Source: QHBQ01 sp038230695 (GTDB lineage: Bacteria > Chloroflexota > Chloroflexia > QHBQ01). Taken from it: a DNA stretch of 21,932 bases. Every line of letters begins with the position of its first letter. Within the stretch, counting starts at the first letter, position 1. This document shows positions 7,813 to 14,315 of the stretch, in pieces. The stretch spans positions 1 through 21,932 of the forward strand of contig JBBRMT010000051.1 in the NCBI GenBank assembly GCA_038230695.1, written 5' to 3'. Below the pieces are notes generated by a model, which was not told where the DNA came from, made no database searches, and saw nothing but the letters and a program-made list of their open reading frames with translations. Position numbers and translations under genes: made by a program.

Positions 7813-8796
7813 TCAGTACGCTGCCAGCTTGCGGACGGCGGCTTCGATGCGCTCTGGATTGATGAGGAACTCCTCCTCGAACACATGGTTGAAGCCCATT
7901 GCCGGTACATCGGGGCCGCAGAGGCGGACGATCGGGCCGTCCAGATAGCTGAAGCAGTTCTGCGCGACCAGCGCAGCGATTTCGCCACCGATGCCGCCCG
8001 TGATGTTGTCTTCGTGGACAATCAGCAGCTTGCCGGTCTTCTGCACCGTCGCGTAGATGGCCTCGGTATCCAGCGGGCGCAGACTACGCAGATCTAGCAC
8101 CTCCACGTTGATGTCGTCGGCAACCAGCTTCTCAGCAGCGGCCAGCGCGTGGTAGGTCATGATCCCGTAGGTGATAATGCTGAGGCTGTCGCCCTCGCGC
8201 TTGACCTCGGCCTTGCCCAGCGGGATCTCGTACTCCTCGTCCGGCACGTCCTCTTTAATCAGCCGATACGCCTTCTTATGCTCGAACACCATTACCGGAT
8301 CGGGGTCGTAAATAGCGGTGCGTAGCAGTCCCTTGAGGTCTCTGGGGCTGGCGGTAGCGACCACCTTCAGGCCGGGGACATGGGCGAAGAACGCCTCTGG
8401 CGATTGGCTGTGGTACAGCGCACCATGGATGCCGCCGCCGTAGGGGGCGCGGATGACGATGGGGCAGTTCCAGTCATTGTTCGAGCGGTAGCGGATACGG
8501 GCCGCTTCGCTGACGATTTCGTTGAAGGCGGGCATGATGAAGTCGGAGAATTGGATCTCGGCGATGGGCAGCAAGCCGTTGAAACTCGCGCCAACCGCTG
8601 CGCCGACAATCGAGGACTCGGCAAGGGGTGTGTCAATCACCCGCTTATCACCAAAATCCTTCCACAAACCGTCGGTGGTGCGTAGCACGCCGCCGTGCTT
8701 GCCCACATCCTCACCCATCAGGATGATGCGGTCATCCTTCTCCATCAACTGGTGCATCGTCTCGCGCACCGCTTCGATTAGTAGCTTGGTTGGCAT
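7813..8796 (-). CDS. bkdA2: Branched-chain 2-oxoacid dehydrogenase E1 component, beta subunit
   Basis: With E1-alpha it forms the thiamine-diphosphate-dependent decarboxylase of the complex. At 327 residues it has the usual length. It shows GEDVGKHGGVLRTTDGL (28-44), TPLAES with the Glu expected to activate thiamine diphosphate (E60), IAEIQFSDFIMPAFNEIVSE (78-97), and HGALYHSQSPEAFFAH (124-139). The last block is characteristic of branched-chain enzymes, as opposed to pyruvate dehydrogenases. The start ATG at 8796 has AAGGAGAG just upstream. The E2 start follows its stop by 16 bases. Substrates expected from the family are the keto acids of Val, Leu and Ile; in bacteria this feeds energy metabolism and branched fatty-acid primers. 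Confidence 0.94.
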   Translation of the reverse strand: MPTKLLIEAVRETMHQLMEKDDRIILMGEDVGKHGGVLRTTDGLWKDFGDKRVIDTPLAESSIVGAAVGASFNGLLPIAEIQFSDFIMPAFNEIVSEAARIRYRSNNDWNCPIVIRAPYGGGIHGALYHSQSPEAFFAHVPGLKVVATASPRDLKGLLRTAIYDPDPVMVFEHKKAYRLIKEDVPDEEYEIPLGKAEVKREGDSLSIITYGIMTYHALAAAEKLVADDINVEVLDLRSLRPLDTEAIYATVQKTGKLLIVHEDNITGGIGGEIAALVAQNCFSYLDGPIVRLCGPDVPAMGFNHVFEEEFLINPERIEAAVRKLAAY

Positions 8797-8820
8797 TTTC
8801 TCTCCTTATTCAAAGCTATT

Positions 8821-8908
8821 CCCCTCCCACCGGGAGGGGTTGGGGGTGGGTCCATGCCGCACAACTTGCTCCCCCACCCAGCATCCCCATTTGGGGGAGG
8901 GGTTTTAC
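8821..8908. repeat. Composite C/G-rich hairpin repeat between E1-alpha and E1-beta genes
   Basis: Contains CCCCTCCC ACC GGGAGGGG (8-bp stem, 3-base loop, 8821-8839), then GGGGGTGGG, a roughly 20-base spacer, CCCCCACCC, and CCCC ATTT GGGG next to GGAGGGG. The right end GGGGTTTTACTTATT is nearly identical to the copy at 10156-10170 and includes the stop codon of the upstream minus-strand gene. It occupies almost all of the 112-base gap and could form RNA structure within the operon transcript. Confidence 0.75.
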
Positions 8909-10105
8909 TTATTCTCCCAGCGACTCGTATTGCGACTCAACGGTGGCCTCGGTGCGGTCGGCGTAGACAAAGGTGTAGAGGTCCTGGGGCTGGGGGTCGG
9001 CGGCGGTCAGCGCATACTCGGTGGCATCGTCAACTTGACGCTTGATACCGTCGCGGATCTCCTGCTCCTTCTCCTCGGTCAATACGCCCTCGCTCATCAT
9101 CAGGTCTCGGAAGAGAGTAACCGGATCCTGCTGGGCGCGGGCCATTTTGACCTCGTTGGGGTCGCGGTAACGCTTGTCGTCGTCGTCGCTGCTGTGGGGG
9201 GTGAAACGATTGACCTTCGCTTCGATCAGGGTCGGGCCTTCGCCAGCGCGGGCGCGTCGCACCGCTTCGATCGAGGCGCGGTAAACGTCGAGTATATCGT
9301 TGCCATCCACCACCACGCCGGGGCAGCCGTAGGCCACGGCGCGGTCGGCGACGTTGCGGATCTTCATCTGCTTCTCTTGCGGCTCAGAGATGGCGTAGCG
9401 ATTGTTCTCCACCATCATGATCATGGGTAGATCCATGGTGGCGGCAAAGTTCATCGCCTCATGCCACTCACCCTGCGAGGTACCACCTTCGCCAATCGAG
9501 GTGATGGCAACTCCATCAATGCCGCGTAGCTTGAATGCCAGGGCGATACCGGCGGCGTGAACGTTCTGAGTGGCAATCGGGCTGCTGCCGGTTGGCACGT
9601 TGAGCTTGCGGGTGCCGAAGTGGCCGGGCATCTGCCTGCCGCCGCTGTCGGTGTTCTCAGCGCGGCCAAAGACACTTAGCATCACGTCGCGGGGGGTCTG
9701 CCCCAGCGTCACCATCATACCTAGATCGCGGTAGTATGGACACGCAAAGTCCTTGCCCGGCTGCAAGGCATAGGCGAGGCCCACCTGCGCCCCTTCTTGC
9801 CCCTGGCAGGAGATAACGAAGGCGATCTTGCCCTGGCGGTTGAGCAGCCACATCCGCTCGTCGAGTGAACGAGCCAGCAGCATATAGTAGTACATCTTCA
9901 GCAGGTCGTCGGGCGTGAGGCCGAGATCGGTGTAATGCACCTTCGGCTTGGTGCTGGCTATGGCGTGATGCTCATCGTGGCCGTTCTCGCTGCTGGCAGC
10001 AGCGAAGCGGGCCGCCTCCTCGCCCGCAATGGGGTGTACTTCGGCGCTATCCTGCACCCCCTGCGCGGCGCTATCGGCGGCTTCCTTTTCCTTGGTGCTT
10101 GCCAT
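8909..10105 (-). CDS. bkdA1: Branched-chain 2-oxoacid dehydrogenase E1 component, alpha subunit
   Basis: 398 residues. Residues 1-55 are a charged, Ala-rich, probably disordered extension. The thiamine-diphosphate domain follows: RSLDERMWLLNRQGKIAF (79-96), the CQGQEGAQVG segment (100-109), MPGHFG (159-164), and the cofactor motif GEGGTSQGEWHEAM...ENN (205-218, N234/N235), where GEG replaces the usual GDG. The loop RFTPHSSDDDDKRY (300-313) corresponds to the Ser-containing loop known as the phosphorylation loop in the animal branched-chain enzyme. The ATG at 10105 has AAGGAGG upstream. It lies 62 bases after the O-methyltransferase gene and 112 bases before E1-beta, both gaps filled with repeats. 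No E3 (dihydrolipoamide dehydrogenase) gene lies in the window. Confidence 0.94.
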   Translation of the reverse strand: MASTKEKEAADSAAQGVQDSAEVHPIAGEEAARFAAASSENGHDEHHAIASTKPKVHYTDLGLTPDDLLKMYYYMLLARSLDERMWLLNRQGKIAFVISCQGQEGAQVGLAYALQPGKDFACPYYRDLGMMVTLGQTPRDVMLSVFGRAENTDSGGRQMPGHFGTRKLNVPTGSSPIATQNVHAAGIALAFKLRGIDGVAITSIGEGGTSQGEWHEAMNFAATMDLPMIMMVENNRYAISEPQEKQMKIRNVADRAVAYGCPGVVVDGNDILDVYRASIEAVRRARAGEGPTLIEAKVNRFTPHSSDDDDKRYRDPNEVKMARAQQDPVTLFRDLMMSEGVLTEEKEQEIRDGIKRQVDDATEYALTAADPQPQDLYTFVYADRTEATVESQYESLGE

Positions 10106-10124
10106 GTTGTCCCTCCTTTTGGTG

Positions 10125-10167
10125 AAACTACCCTCTCCCAGCCTCCCCGAAGGGGGAGGGGTTTTGC
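10125..10167. repeat. C/G-rich hairpin repeat between O-methyltransferase and E1-alpha genes
   Basis: CCCTCTCCCAG is followed by the hairpin CCTCCCC GAAG GGGGAGG and then GGTTTTGCTTATT. The last part abuts and includes the TAA stop (10168-10170, minus strand) of the O-methyltransferase gene. It shares the arm GGGGGAGGGGTTTT-R-CTTATT with the copy at 8893-8912. Confidence 0.7.
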
Positions 10168-10818
10168 TTATTGTGGTTTAACTATACCAACGGCTAGGCC
10201 GTCATTGGTGGTGATAATGGTGGAAAAGAGGCGCGGGTCGCTAGCCATCAGGCGGTTGCACTCGCGCACACTCTCCACGTCGGGGGTATGGTCGTTAGGG
10301 TCGAGGATAGAGCCGTGGCGATAGGAATTGTCTACCGCAATGATACCACCAGGGCGTACAAGCTCTAGCGCGTGCTTGAGATAGGCGGCCTGGTTGGGCT
10401 TGTCGGCATCAATGAAGCAGAAATCGAAGGGGGCATCGGTGGCGATCTGCGCCAGGCTATCGAGCGCAGGGCCTTCGCGCAACTCTACCTTGTCGGCGAC
10501 CCCGGCTTTGGCATAGAACTCGCGGGCGGTGGCGGCGTGGTGGGGGTTTAGTTCGAGGGTAATCAGTTTGCCTCCAGCGGCAAGGGCGCGGGCAATCCAG
10601 ATGCCGCTGTAACCGCCCAGGCTGCCGACCTCCAGCGCCTTGCGTGCGCCAATGGTGCGGATTAGAAACTGCAGCAGCCGCCCTTCGACCGCGTTGATGT
10701 TGATCTCAGGGATATTGCGGCGTGGCAACTCCGCCCGCAACTTGCGCAACACTTCATCTTCGGGGGCAAACAGATCGCTGGTATACTGCTCCAGCGCGTT
10801 CATATCATGGCTTGGCAC
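10168..10818 (-). CDS. SAM-dependent O-methyltransferase (catechol/CCoA-OMT-like)
   Basis: Class I methyltransferase of the family that includes caffeoyl-CoA and catechol O-methyltransferases; the actual acceptor is unknown. The 216-residue protein has EINAVEGRLLQFL-like lead-in residues (38-52), the SAM-binding motif LEVGSLGGYSG (62-72), the acidic residue E89 after the second strand, FIDADK (135-140) with a probable metal ligand D137, and VRPGGIIAVDN (154-164). The start chosen is GTG at 10818, which has GAGGTG six bases upstream; ATG at 10803 and ATG at 10866 are alternatives. It is the first gene of the minus-strand operon with the 2-oxoacid dehydrogenase genes, an unusual partner for them. 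Confidence 0.88.
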   Translation of the reverse strand: MPSHDMNALEQYTSDLFAPEDEVLRKLRAELPRRNIPEININAVEGRLLQFLIRTIGARKALEVGSLGGYSGIWIARALAAGGKLITLELNPHHAATAREFYAKAGVADKVELREGPALDSLAQIATDAPFDFCFIDADKPNQAAYLKHALELVRPGGIIAVDNSYRHGSILDPNDHTPDVESVRECNRLMASDPRLFSTIITTNDGLAVGIVKPQ

Positions 10819-10895
10819 TGCGCTCACCTCACTGTGAATTGCAGATTTGGCGCACAGCCCGGCCACTTTGCCTTGCGGAGTGCGTCATCGCCGCT

Positions 10896-10924
10896 ATTAT
10901 ATCACGGCAAGGCGTGATTGTCTA
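10896..10924 (-). promoter_or_regulatory. Sigma70-type promoter of the O-methyltransferase/bkd operon
   Basis: On the minus strand TAGACA (10924-10919), a 17-base spacer and a perfect TATAAT (10901-10896) preceded by TGA, an extended -10 form. Transcription would start near 10889, about 70 bases before the GTG start of the O-methyltransferase gene. The core GTGATATAATA is shared exactly with the divergent sdhA promoter. Confidence 0.75.
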
Positions 10925-10941
10925 ACCCGATTCCGCAACTC

Positions 10942-10971
10942 TGGACATAATGAGCCTGGCAGTGATATAAT
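10942..10971 (+). promoter_or_regulatory. Sigma70-type promoter of sdhA
   Basis: TGGACA (10942-10947), an 18-base spacer and a perfect TATAAT (10966-10971) with the extended TG (TGATATAAT). Transcription would start near 10978. This makes an ATG at 10981 almost leaderless and supports the ATG at 11017 as the real sdhA start. Confidence 0.8.
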
Positions 10972-11016
10972 ACGATTGCGATGAAGTTGAAACTCCAACG
11001 AGGGAGGAAGTTGAGA

Positions 11017-13095
11017 ATGGCAGCTAAGATAATTGTAGTCGGTGGCGGGTTGGCCGGATTGTCGGCCACTATCAAGGTCGCGGAAGCAGGGGTGGCGGTA
11101 GAGTTGTTCAGCATCGTGCCGGTGCGCCGCAGCCACTCGGTGTGCGCTCAGGGCGGCATCAACGCGGCAGTCAACACCAAAGGTGAGGGTGATAGCACCT
11201 GGCAGCACTTCGACGACTCGGTTTACGGTGGTGACTTCCTTGCCGACCAGAACCCGGTCAAGCAGATGTGCGAGATGGCTCCGGGCATCATCTTCCTACT
11301 CGACCGCATGGGCGTGCCGTTCAACCGCACCCCTGAAGGCAACCTCGACTTCCGCCGTTTCGGTGGCACGCTGTTCCACCGCACCGCGTTTGCGGGCGCG
11401 ACTACCGGCCAGCAGCTAATGTACGCGCTGGACGAGCAGGTGCGTCGCCATGAGGCGGAGGGAACGGTCAAGAAGTTCGAGACCTGGGAGTTCGTAGGCG
11501 TAGTGCTGGACGAGCAGGGGGTATGCCGTGGCATCGTCGCCCAGGAGTTGCGGACGATGGAGATACGCGCCTTCGCCGCCGATGCGGTGATTATGGCGAC
11601 CGGCGGCTGCGGCATCATCTTCGGCAAGTCCACCAACTCGGTGATCAACACTGGCACCGCCAATAGCGCCCTTTACCAGCAGGGCGCGGCCTACGCCAAT
11701 GGCGAGTTCATCCAGGTTCACCCCACCGCCATCCCCGGCGAGGATAAGCTGCGGCTGATGAGCGAGTCGATTCGCGGCGAGGGCGGGCGGGTGTGGACTT
11801 ACAAGGACGGCCAGCCCTGGTACTTCCTCGAAGAGTGGTACCCCAAGTACGGCAATCTGGTGCCGCGTGATATTGCCACCCGCGCCATCTTCAAGGTGGT
11901 CAGCGAGATGGGTCTGGGCGTGGACGGTCAGCGTCAGGTCTACCTCGATGTCAGCCACCTCGACCCGCAAATGCTGCACGTCAAGCTGGGCGGCGTGATT
12001 GATATGTACGAGAAGTTCGTTGGCGACGACCCCACCAAGGTGCCGATGCGCGTCTTCCCCGCCGTTCACTACTCGATGGGCGGCATCTGGGTGGACTTCA
12101 ACCAGCAGACCAGTATCCCCGGCCTGTTCGCTTGCGGCGAGTGCGACTTCAGCATTCACGGCGCAAACCGTCTGGGCGCAAACTCGCTGCTATCCTGCAT
12201 CACCGGTGGCTTCGTCGCTGGCCCCAGCGCGGTGACATACACGAAGAATGCAGGTAAAAGCGTGGCTGCAGTCAGCAGCACAGTATTCGACGCGGCGGTA
12301 AAGCGTGAGCAGGAGCGGGTAGACAATCTGATAAAGATGGATGGGCCAGAGAACCCTTACCAGATGCACAAAGAACTGGGCGAACTGATGACCGACAACG
12401 TCACCATCGTGCGCTACAACGACAAGCTGAAGCAGACCGACCAGAAGCTGCAAGAGATGATCGAACGCTACCGCACCCGCATCCGCGTTCCCGACCGCAC
12501 CAACTACGCCAACCAGGCGCTGGCCTTCACCCGCCAACTTTGGAATATGCTGGTGCTTGCCCGCACCATTACCATCGGCGCTTTGCTGCGTGATGAGTCA
12601 CGCGGCGCACACTACAAGCCCGACTTTCCTGAGCGTGACGATGAGAACTTCCTGAAGACCACCTACGCGCTCTACGATGCCAATACCACCGACCCAATCA
12701 TCAGCTACCGTGAGGTGGACATCAGCTTGCTGCCCCCACGCAAGCGCAGCTATAGCAGCGACGATACGGCCAAGCCTGCAACAACCGCAGCATCAGCTAA
12801 CGGTACATCGGCGAACGTAGCACACGCGAACGGCAGCATGCCTTACGTTGTAAGCGCCAATGGCGCAACCGCCAATGGTGTACACGCCAACGGCGCAGCC
12901 GAGCCAAACAGCCCTTACGCCGAAGCAGGCCAAACCTCCTCCGATGCGATCACCCTCGCCACCTCCACCGACCCGGCCACCACCGTCGGCCCGGTGCCGG
13001 ACAGCAACACGGCCACCGCGCTGCCCAACGTGGGCGGCAACATCGCCGAAGCGATCCAGGCCGAGCAGGCCGAGCAACAGGCGCTGAAGAAGTAG
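11017..13095 (+). CDS. sdhA: Succinate dehydrogenase flavoprotein subunit with long C-terminal tail
   Basis: Catalytic subunit of complex II, oxidising succinate to fumarate at the inner face of the membrane and passing electrons to SdhB. From ATG 11017 (GGAGG upstream) it is 692 residues. Visible are the FAD fold IIVVGGGLAGLSATIKVAEAG (5-25), RRSHSVCAQGGINAAVNTKG with H40 as the expected covalent FAD site, HRTAFAGATTGQQL, IQVHPTAIPGEDKLRLMSES followed by RGEGG, and FPAVHYSMGGIWVD with HGANRLGANSLL. These match the Bacillus-type enzyme closely. The usual protein ends near residue 583 (LLPPRKRSY). A further 110 or so residues are low-complexity Ala/Asn/Gly/Thr sequence with pentapeptide repeats and an acidic Gln-rich end. 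The gene is separated from sdhB by about 2 kb. Confidence 0.96.
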   Translation: MAAKIIVVGGGLAGLSATIKVAEAGVAVELFSIVPVRRSHSVCAQGGINAAVNTKGEGDSTWQHFDDSVYGGDFLADQNPVKQMCEMAPGIIFLLDRMGVPFNRTPEGNLDFRRFGGTLFHRTAFAGATTGQQLMYALDEQVRRHEAEGTVKKFETWEFVGVVLDEQGVCRGIVAQELRTMEIRAFAADAVIMATGGCGIIFGKSTNSVINTGTANSALYQQGAAYANGEFIQVHPTAIPGEDKLRLMSESIRGEGGRVWTYKDGQPWYFLEEWYPKYGNLVPRDIATRAIFKVVSEMGLGVDGQRQVYLDVSHLDPQMLHVKLGGVIDMYEKFVGDDPTKVPMRVFPAVHYSMGGIWVDFNQQTSIPGLFACGECDFSIHGANRLGANSLLSCITGGFVAGPSAVTYTKNAGKSVAAVSSTVFDAAVKREQERVDNLIKMDGPENPYQMHKELGELMTDNVTIVRYNDKLKQTDQKLQEMIERYRTRIRVPDRTNYANQALAFTRQLWNMLVLARTITIGALLRDESRGAHYKPDFPERDDENFLKTTYALYDANTTDPIISYREVDISLLPPRKRSYSSDDTAKPATTAASANGTSANVAHANGSMPYVVSANGATANGVHANGAAEPNSPYAEAGQTSSDAITLATSTDPATTVGPVPDSNTATALPNVGGNIAEAIQAEQAEQQALKK
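12793..12897 (+). repeat. Seven 15-bp units encoding x-A-N-G-x pentapeptides in the SdhA tail
   Basis: Residues 593-627 read in five-residue steps as SANGT, SANVA, HANGS, MPYVV, SANGA, TANGV and HANGA. Six of the seven units share A-N at positions 2-3 and one has diverged. Codons vary between units (aac/aat, gcg/gcc/gct), so the peptide repeat is better conserved than the DNA. Confidence 0.75.
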
Positions 13096-13102
13096 CTTAT
13101 AT

Positions 13103-13139
13103 CTCCCTCTCCCCCAAGGGAGAGGGTTGGAGTGAGGGT
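13103..13139. repeat. C/G-rich hairpin repeat after sdhA
   Basis: CCCTCTCCC CCAA GGGAGAGGG forms a 9-bp stem with a 4-base loop (13105-13126), followed by TTGGAGTGAGGG. It begins a few bases after the sdhA stop and belongs to the family seen at 2334, 8821 and 10125. It marks the left edge of the A+T-richer insert between sdhA and sdhB and could also weaken transcription. Confidence 0.75.
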
Positions 13140-13159
13140 AAGCTAGAAAGGCGAATCAC

Positions 13160-13615
13160 ATGGATACGCAAACTTATACTTTCACTGCGGTGGTGAACAA
13201 GCAAGGTACGCAGTATCGTGCCTTCTGCCTTGATATACCCGCTGATGGATATGGCCCAACACCCGAAGCAGCGATTGTGGCATTGAAGCAGGAAGTTATG
13301 CCCAGCCTAGATGAAGCGTTGCCTGGTTGTGTTAGGTGTTCAGTATTGAACCTAGAGGTAGAAGTGGCATACCAGAACAGACCAGTTCAAGTTTACCCCT
13401 TTACTGCGGTGATTTGGCCCGACGGTGATTGGTTCGTGGCCCTGAATGCTGAAGCAGGAGTGGTCAGCCAAGGTGAGACACTTGAACACGCGGTTGCGAT
13501 GATTAAGGAAGCCACTCAGCTATACCTGGAGGAGATGCCGAACCCTGACTATGGTCATCCACAGATAATTACTTTTGAGCTTGAGCCAAGCAAGCTAGAG
13601 GCGGTTCATGCCTGA
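13160..13615 (+). CDS. hicB: HicB-like antitoxin with two HicB-type domains
   Basis: 151 residues, probably neutralising the HicA-like toxin encoded immediately downstream (its ATG lies inside the last codons of this gene, an 8-base overlap). Two related partial RNase-H-fold HicB domains are seen: YTFTAVVNKQGTQYRAFCLDI...PTPEAAIVALKQE (6-45) and YPFTAVIWPDGDWFVALNAE...GETLEHAVAMIKEATQLYLEE (79-125). No ribbon-helix-helix or helix-turn-helix DNA-binding segment is evident at the C terminus, unlike many HicB proteins, so autoregulation may work differently. AAAGG lies upstream of the ATG. It is closely related to the gene at 13846-14295 across its full length. The alternative is a HicB-fold protein with no antitoxin role. 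Confidence 0.82.
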   Translation: MDTQTYTFTAVVNKQGTQYRAFCLDIPADGYGPTPEAAIVALKQEVMPSLDEALPGCVRCSVLNLEVEVAYQNRPVQVYPFTAVIWPDGDWFVALNAEAGVVSQGETLEHAVAMIKEATQLYLEEMPNPDYGHPQIITFELEPSKLEAVHA

Positions 13616-13841
13616 TATACCTTCCGTCTCTGGTCAACAAGCGGTTCGTGCAATGAAAAGGCTCGGCTTTACGCTGGTACGACAAACAGGCAGCCATGCA
13701 ATATTGCGGAAGCAAACTGCACAAGGCGAAGTTGGGTGTACAATACCAATGCACCGTGAGGTGGACCGCTTCACTCTATGGGAAGCACTCAAGCAGGCTC
13801 ATATGACTTTGGATGAGTTCAAGAAGGCGCTGAAGGGGTGA
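13608..13841 (+). CDS. hicA: HicA-like mRNA interferase toxin
   Basis: 77 residues, normal length for HicA, whose double-stranded RNA-binding-like fold cleaves mRNA. VSGQQAVRAMKRLGFTLVRQ (7-26) is the conserved N-terminal helix and strand, and GSHAILRK (28-35) carries the expected catalytic His (H30). CTIPMHREVDRFTLWEALKQAHMTLDEF matches the C-terminal half, including the His-containing strand usually written as PxH. It overlaps hicB by 8 bases and is followed after only 4 bases by the presumed ATT start of a second hicB-like gene. Family membership is clear; activity is inferred. Confidence 0.87.
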   Translation: MPDIPSVSGQQAVRAMKRLGFTLVRQTGSHAILRKQTAQGEVGCTIPMHREVDRFTLWEALKQAHMTLDEFKKALKG

Positions 13842-13845
13842 ATTC

Positions 13846-14295
13846 ATTAGCGAACAAACATACAATCTGACTGCTGTAATTAACTACCGGAAAGGCGAGT
13901 ATGTTGCCTTCGGTGTAGAACTGCCCAGCATGGCGGATGGCAAGGATGTGGATGAAGCAATTGCCAACCTGCAAAAGGATGCTCTAGAACTCTTGACAGA
14001 AGGGGAGCAACCTCATCACACCTTGCCTCATATAGTGCCATTCGAGGCTAGCGTACGCAAGGATGGCAAAATCAGTAGCTACACCTTTGATGCTGTTATA
14101 TTCGAGTCGGAACCCGGAGCAATAAAATATTGCTCCTTCTGCCCAGAGGTAGGCACCGCTAGTTGCGGTCACACATTTGACCATGCATTGGCGATGATCA
14201 AGGAGGCAACCGAGCTTTACCTAGACGAGGTGCCGCTGCCTGACTACAGCAAACCTGAATTGGTTAGCTTTACACTCAACTATCACGCTGAGTAA
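13846..14295 (+). CDS. Second HicB-like protein, probable ATT start
   Basis: Read from ATT 13846 the protein has 149 residues (I/M-SEQTYNLTAVINYRKGEYVAFGVEL...) and aligns from end to end with the 151-residue HicB before hicA. QTYNLTAVIN matches QTYTFTAVVN, and HALAMIKEATELYLDEVPLPDY matches HAVAMIKEATQLYLEEMPNPDY. No ATG, GTG or TTG occurs in frame before the conserved N terminus. The first ATG (13930) would remove a third of the first domain. AAGGGG lies shortly before the ATT, and the ATT aligns with the ATG of the paralogue. Either a rare ATT start is used or the start codon has been lost and the gene is decaying. It may be a second antitoxin for the same HicA. Confidence 0.75.
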   Translation: MSEQTYNLTAVINYRKGEYVAFGVELPSMADGKDVDEAIANLQKDALELLTEGEQPHHTLPHIVPFEASVRKDGKISSYTFDAVIFESEPGAIKYCSFCPEVGTASCGHTFDHALAMIKEATELYLDEVPLPDYSKPELVSFTLNYHAE

Positions 14296-14315
14296 ACATG
14301 GAAAGGAGCATTATC

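Noticed and set aside
7797..8021. N-terminal extension of the E2 open frame
   Set aside because: It overlaps E1-beta, is Ser/Arg-rich shadow sequence, and the ATG at 7796 has a strong ribosome-binding site followed directly by the lipoyl domain.
8522..9430. Plus-strand open frame of 302 codons across E1-beta and E1-alpha
   Set aside because: Antisense of two well-supported genes and of the repeat between them; no domain recognised.
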